DNA of 6,393 bases from Xanthobacteraceae bacterium (GTDB lineage: Bacteria > Pseudomonadota > Alphaproteobacteria > Rhizobiales > Xanthobacteraceae): contig JAUSIF010000393.1 of assembly GCA_030648135.1 (NCBI GenBank), forward strand, positions 1 through 6,393, read 5' to 3'. The first letter of the stretch is position 1, and each line of letters starts with the position of its first letter. The notes beneath the pieces were generated by a model. It was given only the letters and a program-made list of their open reading frames with translations. It did not search any database and was not told where the DNA came from. Positions 1 through 4,369 of the stretch are shown piece by piece. Made by a program: the position numbers and the translations under genes.

Positions 1-1203
1 GAAGCGCCCGACATTCGCGATCTCGGCCGGGTCGTCCATCATCACCAGGAGAAGCACGTGAAAATTGCCGTCGCCGACATGGCCGACGATGGGCCCCACC
101 AGATTCATCGCCTCGATGTCGCGTTTGGTGGCGGTGACGCACTCGGCCAGCCGCGAGATCGGAACGCACACGTCGGTCGAGAGCGGCCGGGCGCCGGGCC
201 TGAGTGTGGTGACCGACCAATAGGCGTCGTGACGCGCCTGCCAGAGCTTCGAGCGCTCTTCCGGTTTCAGCGCCCATTGCGACGGGCCGCCGCCGAACTC
301 GGCGGCGATCTCGCCGAAGCGCTCGGCCTGCTCGGCGACGGAAGCGGTCGTCCCGTGGAATTCGAGAAACAGCGTCGGCGTTTCCTTCAGCGCGAGCTTG
401 GAATAGGTGTTCGATGCCTTCACCTGCAATTCGTCGAGCAACTCGATGCGCGCCACCGGGATGCCCGATTGGATGGTGGCGATCACCGCGTTGCAGGCAG
501 CCTCGACCGCAGGAAACGGGCATACCGCCGAGGAGATCGCCTCGGGAATGCCGCTGAGCTTCAGCGTGATCTCAGTGATGACGCCGAGCGTTCCCTCCGA
601 GCCGATGAAGAGTCGGGTGAGATCGTAGCCGGCGGAAGATTTCCGCGCGCGCCGCGAAGTGGTGAGCAGCTCGCCGTTCGCGAGCACGACTTTGAGCGCC
701 AGCACATTGTCCTTCATGGTGCCGTAGCGCACCGCGTTGGTGCCCGACGCGCGCGTCGCCGCCATGCCGCCGAGCGCGGCGTCGGCGCCGGGATCAATCG
801 GAAAGAACAGACCCTGGTCGCGCAGGTGCTCGTTGAGCTGCTTGCGGGTAACGCCCGGCTCGACCACGCAGTCGAAATCCTCGGCATGGACGGCAAGCAC
901 GCGGTTCATGTCCTTGAGGTCGATCGAGACGCCGCCGAACGGTGCATTGAGATGGCCTTCGAGCGAGGTGCCGGTGCCGAACGCAATCACCGGTACATGG
1001 TGCTCGGCGCAGATCCGGACCACGCCCTGCACGTCCTCGGTCGAGGCCGCATAGACCACCGCGTCGGGCGGCTGATTCTGCAGCCAGGTGGTGGTGTGGC
1101 CGTGCTGGCGGCACACCGCCTCGGCGGTCGCGACCTTGTTGCCGAAACGGGCCGTGAGCGCGCCGACCGCCGCCTTGACCGCTTTCGGATCGCGCCGATT
1201 CAT
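1..1203 (-). CDS. FAD-binding 2-hydroxyacid dehydrogenase (D-lactate/glycolate oxidase GlcD-like), 3' end outside window
   Basis: Oxidises a 2-hydroxyacid, probably D-lactate or a similar acid, to the 2-oxoacid using FAD; electrons usually pass to a cytochrome or quinone. The 401 visible codons form a VAO/PCMH-type flavoprotein. The N-terminal FAD domain has the pyrophosphate-binding loop GTGTSLEG (residues 76-83), then DPGADAALGGMAATRASGTN and LFIGSEGTLGVITEITLK, typical of the GlcD/LDHD family. The C-terminal FAD-oxidase domain carries GHVGDGNFH, with His375 and His382, which in this family lie at the active site. About 60-70 residues, including the expected GEHG-type motif, lie past the left edge (relatives are about 460-475 aa). 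The ATG at 1203 is the only plausible start: an in-frame TAG lies 42-44 bases upstream with no other ATG, GTG or TTG between. The Shine-Dalgarno is weak (GAAGGC, 12 nt upstream). The gene is 81 bp downstream of the hydrolase on the same strand. Family assignment is firm; the exact substrate is not visible. Confidence 0.93.
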   Translation of the reverse strand, partial: MNRRDPKAVKAAVGALTARFGNKVATAEAVCRQHGHTTTWLQNQPPDAVVYAASTEDVQGVVRICAEHHVPVIAFGTGTSLEGHLNAPFGGVSIDLKDMNRVLAVHAEDFDCVVEPGVTRKQLNEHLRDQGLFFPIDPGADAALGGMAATRASGTNAVRYGTMKDNVLALKVVLANGELLTTSRRARKSSAGYDLTRLFIGSEGTLGVITEITLKLSGIPEAISSAVCPFPAVEAACNAVIATIQSGIPVARIELLDELQVKASNTYSKLALKETPTLFLEFHGTTASVAEQAERFGEIAAEFGGGPSQWALKPEERSKLWQARHDAYWSVTTLRPGARPLSTDVCVPISRLAECVTATKRDIEAMNLVGPIVGHVGDGNFHVLLLVMMDDPAEIANVGRF

Positions 1204-1284
1204 GACAATACGGAAGCCTTCAAACGCGATGCCTTCGTGGCGAAGACGCTACCAGAGCATATCGCATGATCAAAATTGCACTCT

Positions 1285-2289
1285 TCAATGCCGCAAGATT
1301 CGCCACATCTCCATGAAAAAAATGACGACGCCGGTGATCGCGGCCAGCATGACGATCACTTTGATGAGCCAGTTCTGTTCGATGTTCTTGATCGCGCGAT
1401 CCAGTCGATGACCTGCTTTGCTCGTCCCCGGCAACGGTCCCTTGATCGGCGGATCGCCCAGAAACGTCGCCACCGCATCGAAGAAGCCGCGGAAAGCGGG
1501 CTCATCGGCGAGCAAGATGTGATTCCTGCTATTCAAGGGAATGAACTTGGCGCCGGGGATGCCGGCCGCGATTTCCTGGCCCAGCGCGAACGGCACCCGT
1601 ACGTCGCCCTTTGAATGAAGCACGAGCGTCGGAGTCTTCACGTTCGGCAAGAGGGCGGCGACGTTGATCTTGGCAACTTCGACCAAATACCGTTCCGCCA
1701 TTTCCGGCGTGGCACTAACGCGCTGGAGATCGTTGAACAGGTGAAATTGCTCGGCCGTGCCTCCCGGAATGAATTGAGAAGTGAACCACTGCCGATATTC
1801 TTCGTGATCGCTGCCCCAGCCTTCGCGAACCAGCGTGCGGGCGAGTTCCAAACGCTGCTTCTGTTTGTCCGTATCTTCACTGTGGAGGCTACCGCGCGCA
1901 AACCCGCCGTAAATGATCAGATGCGAGACCCGCTCCGGATGACGGACTGCGTATTGAATCGAGATCGATGCCCCCTGCGACATGCCCAGCAACGCAAACC
2001 GATCCAGGGAAGCACTGTCGACGATACGTTCAAGATCACCGACCCAGCGCTCAAACGAGATTTCTGTCACATCCCGCTGCGAAAGCCCATTACCGCGGGC
2101 ATCGTAGCGGACAAGCGAGTGCCGGTGCGCGAGGCCGAGAATGAAAGAACGCCGAACCGGACTCATCAGTTCGTGCTCAAGATGCGTCATCCAATGCGAC
2201 GCGCGGACGATCGGCGTTCCCTTGCCGATCGTGGAATAGGCGAGCCGCACGCCGTCCGAGGCCGTGCAGTATTGGATCAGCTGATCCAT
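1285..2289 (-). CDS. alpha/beta hydrolase with C-terminal membrane anchor
   Basis: A 334-residue alpha/beta-hydrolase-fold protein of unknown substrate. Its opening (IQYCTASDGVRLAYSTIGKG) and the RYDARGNGLS, GMSQGAS and LIIYGGFARG blocks match the hydrolase domain that in many bacteria is fused to an adenylate/guanylate cyclase or a LuxR-type HTH domain. Neither partner is present here. The triad is visible: nucleophile Ser104 in GMSQG, acid Asp229 in SKGDVRVPF, and His257 in SRNHILL. After the hydrolase domain ends near residue 278 come a Pro/Gly linker, a basic helix (RLDRAIKNIEQ) and one hydrophobic segment (about 308-328, KVIVMLAAITGVVIFFM), followed by only a few residues. This suggests a tail-anchored membrane protein; there is no signal peptide. 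The ATG at 2289 is chosen because AGGGGG lies 9 nt upstream and the family begins here; the frame stays open to 2415 but that extension looks non-coding. GC content is lower than in flanking genes. Fold certain, function unknown. Confidence 0.92.
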   Translation of the reverse strand: MDQLIQYCTASDGVRLAYSTIGKGTPIVRASHWMTHLEHELMSPVRRSFILGLAHRHSLVRYDARGNGLSQRDVTEISFERWVGDLERIVDSASLDRFALLGMSQGASISIQYAVRHPERVSHLIIYGGFARGSLHSEDTDKQKQRLELARTLVREGWGSDHEEYRQWFTSQFIPGGTAEQFHLFNDLQRVSATPEMAERYLVEVAKINVAALLPNVKTPTLVLHSKGDVRVPFALGQEIAAGIPGAKFIPLNSRNHILLADEPAFRGFFDAVATFLGDPPIKGPLPGTSKAGHRLDRAIKNIEQNWLIKVIVMLAAITGVVIFFMEMWRILRH

Positions 2290-2298
2290 CGGGCGGAT

Positions 2299-2304
2299 CC
2301 CCCT
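2299..2304 (-). promoter_or_regulatory. Shine-Dalgarno of the alpha/beta hydrolase gene
   Basis: The minus strand reads AGGGGG here, 9 nt upstream of the ATG at 2289. It decides in favour of this start over the upstream in-frame ATG at 2415, whose extra 42 residues have no family counterpart that I recognise. Confidence 0.6.
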
Positions 2305-2353
2305 AGCCGGATACCTAGCAGAGCCGTGAAGGAACGGCACCTCCCAAACAATG

Positions 2354-2368
2354 GCCGGCCGGGCCGGC
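2354..2368. repeat. GC-rich inverted repeat between divergent genes
   Basis: GCCGGCC (2354-2360) and GGCCGGC (2362-2368) are perfect inverted arms around one central G. The repeat lies in the 166-bp gap between the divergently read hydrolase (start 2289) and thioesterase (start 2456). It could be an operator for one or both genes. In GC-rich DNA such a palindrome can also arise by chance, and I could not place convincing -35/-10 boxes around it. Confidence 0.3.
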
Positions 2369-2455
2369 TCGGATTCAATGCGTTGCGGTGCGATTGCCTG
2401 CCCAAGCCGCAACATGCATTATTCGCGGGCCATTGCACCGGATTTGCCGGAAACC

Positions 2456-2965
2456 ATGCCGGAACTCGTCGATCTCGAACCCATTTTTTTCGCGCCGTTC
2501 GTCTCCACGGTGATGACGGTCGATGCGGGCTGGATCGATTACAACGGCCATCTCAACATGGCCTATTACAATTTGCTGATCGATCGGGCGGTGGACCAGG
2601 CTTTCGCTCTAGTGGGGCTCGGGCCGGATTATGCGCGCCGGCGCAACGCCTCTTTCTTCACCGCCGAGACGCACGTGCGCTATCTGCGCGAGCTCACGGC
2701 CAATGCGCCGGTGCGGGTGACCTTGCGCCTCATCGATTACGATCAGAAGCGCATTCATTATTTCGCCGAACTGCACCACGCGGCCGAGGGCTGGGTCTCG
2801 GCCAGCTCCGAGCTGTTGGCGCTGCACGTGGACCTGAACACGCGCCGGGTAGCGCCCTTCCCGGACGACGTGCTGACGCGGCTCGCGGCGATGAAGGCCG
2901 CCCATGGCACGCTGCCCGCGCCCGCAGCGGTCGGCCGCAAGATCGGCATGCCGGCGCAAAGCTGA
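2456..2965 (+). CDS. hot-dog-fold acyl-CoA thioesterase family protein
   Basis: A predicted cytoplasmic single-domain thioesterase of 169 residues that hydrolyses an acyl-CoA thioester to acid plus CoA. The 4HBT-type signature is WIDYNGHLNMAYYN (residues 26-39), with Asp28, Asn30, His32 and Asn34 where this family places its active-site and helix residues. It is followed by ETHVRYLREL and the beta-strand run VRVTLRLIDYDQKRIHYFAEL. ELLALHVDLNTRRVAPFP near residues 119-136 resembles thioesterases linked to carnitine breakdown (betainyl-CoA thioesterase, CdhB-like). No carnitine dehydrogenase or cleavage enzyme is in view, so that substrate is only a suggestion. In-frame ATGs also exist at 2351, 2414 and 2513. 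I prefer 2456 because family similarity begins shortly after it and the length fits; its ribosome site is poor (GGAA 3 nt upstream), so 2414 remains possible. Divergent from the hydrolase gene. Confidence 0.88.
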   Translation: MPELVDLEPIFFAPFVSTVMTVDAGWIDYNGHLNMAYYNLLIDRAVDQAFALVGLGPDYARRRNASFFTAETHVRYLRELTANAPVRVTLRLIDYDQKRIHYFAELHHAAEGWVSASSELLALHVDLNTRRVAPFPDDVLTRLAAMKAAHGTLPAPAAVGRKIGMPAQS

Positions 2966-3004
2966 AGCGCGGCCCGTTCAAGTCCTTACAAATCCTTGAT
3001 CGAG

Positions 3005-3039
3005 CATGCGTGTCATGCAGATGAGACATGCGTGCTGTC
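3005..3039. repeat. cluster of short direct and inverted repeats upstream of the small ORF (possible operator)
   Basis: CATGCGTG occurs at 3005-3012 and again at 3027-3034, exactly 22 bp apart (about two helical turns). CATGC also occurs at 3014-3018, so it is present three times. Overlapping inverted pairs are GCATG/CATGC (3004-3008 and 3014-3018) and GACA/TGTC (3025-3028 and 3036-3039). The cluster lies in the 175-bp gap before the gene starting at 3141, where a promoter would be expected. A TTGATC at 2996-3001 resembles a -35 box but no good -10 follows. A regulator-binding site is an inference. Confidence 0.35.
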
Positions 3040-3126
3040 CTATTCCTCGCGCAGTGCGGAAAACCTATGTTGAAAACCGAAAAGCCGATGCAACCAGGAG
3101 GGTGTCCCGGGTCGGCCTCGAAATGG

Positions 3127-3132
3127 AAGGAG
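3127..3132 (+). promoter_or_regulatory. strong Shine-Dalgarno of the small basic protein gene
   Basis: AAGGAG, within the longer GGAAGGAGA at 3125-3133, sits 8 nt before the ATG at 3141. It is the best ribosome-binding site in the window. It fixes the start of the 79-residue protein rather than the in-frame ATG at 3006, which would run through the repeat-rich leader. Confidence 0.8.
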
Positions 3133-3140
3133 ATACACCC

Positions 3141-3380
3141 ATGACCGCTGTTACTCATGACCTCAGAATCGCGGCGGCGACCCGTCCGAGCAGGACAGCT
3201 CGTACGCCGGCAAAGAAGGGCTTCTGGACCCGCGTATTCGACGCCTTCGTCGAGTCGCGCATGCGCCAGGTGGAGCGCGAGATTCGCATGTACGCCCACC
3301 TCGTGCCCGAGGATACGCTGGCTAAGTCCGGCTATCGGGCGACGCTGAAGAACGACAAGGAATTGCCGTTCGTGAAGTAA
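3141..3380 (+). CDS. small basic protein of unknown function (79 aa)
   Basis: I do not recognise a named family, though small proteins of this style (Ala/Thr-rich basic N-terminus, then a helix with many Arg/Glu, ending in a short polar tail) are familiar from Bradyrhizobium and relatives. Residues 1-30 are low-complexity, rich in Ala, Arg, Thr and Pro, and probably disordered. Residues 31-55 (GFWTRVFDAFVESRMRQVER and following) should form an amphipathic helix with aromatic residues on one face. The tail has AHLVPEDTLAKSGY and ends in KELPFVK. There is no signal peptide, true membrane segment, Cys pair or HTH signature. It is not a DUF1127 (YjiS-like) protein, as the Arg-rich RDIGL-type motif is missing. 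The ATG follows a strong Shine-Dalgarno and the codon choice is GC-rich like its neighbours, so it is very likely translated. It is convergent with prmA and 175 bp downstream of the thioesterase. A stress- or growth-phase role would be guesswork. Confidence 0.8.
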   Translation: MTAVTHDLRIAAATRPSRTARTPAKKGFWTRVFDAFVESRMRQVEREIRMYAHLVPEDTLAKSGYRATLKNDKELPFVK

Positions 3381-3413
3381 ACCCGGCGCGGATAAGCGTC
3401 TGACGAGTTTTTG

Positions 3414-3443
3414 CGCCCCGGCCGGGCTTGCCCCGCCGGGGCG
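3414..3443. other. strong GC hairpin between convergent genes, without a U-tract
   Basis: CGCCCCGGC (3414-3422) pairs perfectly with GCCGGGGCG (3435-3443). The 12-base loop itself contains GGGC/GCCC, which can extend the stem past one mismatch. It sits between the small protein gene (stop at 3380) and prmA (stop at 3451), where a bidirectional terminator is expected. However, the only T-run, at 3408-3412, lies before the hairpin on the plus strand and reads as A's after it on the minus strand, so neither strand has the usual U-tract. It may still act as a pause site or 3'-end stabiliser. Confidence 0.5.
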
Positions 3444-3450
3444 TAGTCAT

Positions 3451-4338
3451 TCAGGGCCGCATCAGCGTGAGCGTGGTCCAGTTCTCGATGGTCTCGCGCC
3501 GCCGGAGCACGAGGCCCTGCGCGCGCCAGCTTGCCAGCGCGGCGTTCGCCTGTGCGGGCATGAGACCCGAGAGCACGACCATGGCGCGGGGGGCGAGCAG
3601 CGCCCGCAGCGGCCGCGCCAGAATCTGCAAGGGTAAAAGCAGAATATTGGCGAGCACCAGATCATAAGGCGCGCCGGCGCGGATCGCCGGATGCATGACG
3701 CCGTCGGCACGCACAATTCGCACCCATGCCGCCACGCGGTTCGCTCGCGCATTCGCCCTAGCTGCCGCAACCGCGACCGGATCGAGATCGCCGGCGACGA
3801 CCGGACGCCGCAACGCCCGCGCCGCCGCGATGGCGAGCACGCCCGAGCCGGTACCGATGTCGAGAATGCGTGCGGGCCGCCGCCCGCGCGCGACCCGTTC
3901 GATCGCCGCGAGGCAGCCGCGCGTGCTGCCGTGATGGCCGGTGCCGAAGGCGAGCGCCGCCTCGATCTCGATGCCGATGCAATTCGACGCTAACTTGTGG
4001 CGGTGATGGGCACCGTGGACGACGAAGCGGCCGACGCAAACCGGCTTCAGCCCTTCAAGACTGGCGGCTACCCAATCCTTGCTCGCCTCAGTCTCGAACG
4101 CGATCGTATTCGCAATATCCGATCCGGCAGCTTGACGGACCCAATCCGAGATTTTCTCCAAATCCGGCGCGTGCGAAAAACGCACTTCGATAACCCAATC
4201 ATCCCCGCTTTCGTAGGTTCCTACCGCGAGTCCCGAAAGATCGATATCTTCGGCAAGCCGATCGACGACGCGTCTTGCCGTCGCCTCGTCGGCGCGCCAG
4301 CGCACGATGTAGGCGGAATTCTCTGAAGGCGGTTCCAA
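3451..4338 (-). CDS. prmA: ribosomal protein L11 methyltransferase PrmA
   Basis: Transfers methyl groups from S-adenosylmethionine to ribosomal protein L11 in the cytoplasm. The 295 residues match the usual PrmA length. The N-terminal L11-recognition domain is about residues 1-100. The family hallmark AFGTGHHGSTRGC follows at 130-142 (Ser at a position that is often Thr). Next come SAM motif I ILDIGTGSG (158-166), the acidic GDLDP (183-187) that binds the cofactor ribose, the NILLLPL motif (231-237) in the place of the NPPY-like catalytic loop, and LSGLM (256-260). The start is TTG at 4338 with GGAA 7 nt upstream; a GTG at codon 12 is the only nearby alternative and would trim into the first beta-strand. 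It lies 31 bp downstream of the helicase gene on the same strand, so the two are probably co-transcribed. The N-terminal third is clearly poorer in GC than the methyltransferase domain. Confidence 0.95.
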   Translation of the reverse strand: MEPPSENSAYIVRWRADEATARRVVDRLAEDIDLSGLAVGTYESGDDWVIEVRFSHAPDLEKISDWVRQAAGSDIANTIAFETEASKDWVAASLEGLKPVCVGRFVVHGAHHRHKLASNCIGIEIEAALAFGTGHHGSTRGCLAAIERVARGRRPARILDIGTGSGVLAIAAARALRRPVVAGDLDPVAVAAARANARANRVAAWVRIVRADGVMHPAIRAGAPYDLVLANILLLPLQILARPLRALLAPRAMVVLSGLMPAQANAALASWRAQGLVLRRRETIENWTTLTLMRP

Positions 4339-4369
4339 GCGGTCGTTCCGGCAGCGCAGGCGAGTACTA

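Noticed and set aside
1233..1245. CTTCG/CGAAG hairpin between the hydrolase and FAD dehydrogenase genes as a terminator
   Set aside because: Only 5 bp of stem with a 3-base loop and no T-run after it on the minus strand.
58..1269. Plus-strand open frame of about 400 codons
   Set aside because: It is antisense to the FAD dehydrogenase, which has clear family motifs over the full stretch. The plus-strand translation is Arg/Ala/His-rich with no recognisable domain, typical of a shadow frame in GC-rich DNA.
2290..2415. 42-residue N-terminal extension of the hydrolase from an ATG at 2415
   Set aside because: The family start and a good Shine-Dalgarno both point to 2289; the extension would overlap the 5' region of the divergent thioesterase gene.
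1615..3024. Plus-strand open frame of about 470 codons spanning the hydrolase antisense and the thioesterase in another frame
   Set aside because: It covers two genuine genes on different strands and its translation resembles neither family; composition artefact.
3059..3078. GAAAACC direct repeat (3059-3065 and 3072-3078) in the leader of the small protein gene
   Set aside because: Two short copies 13 bp apart with no further structure; not distinguishable from chance.
3006..3140. 45-residue N-terminal extension of the small protein from an ATG at 3006
   Set aside because: It crosses the repeat-rich leader and has no good ribosome site, while AAGGAG lies 8 nt before the ATG at 3141.
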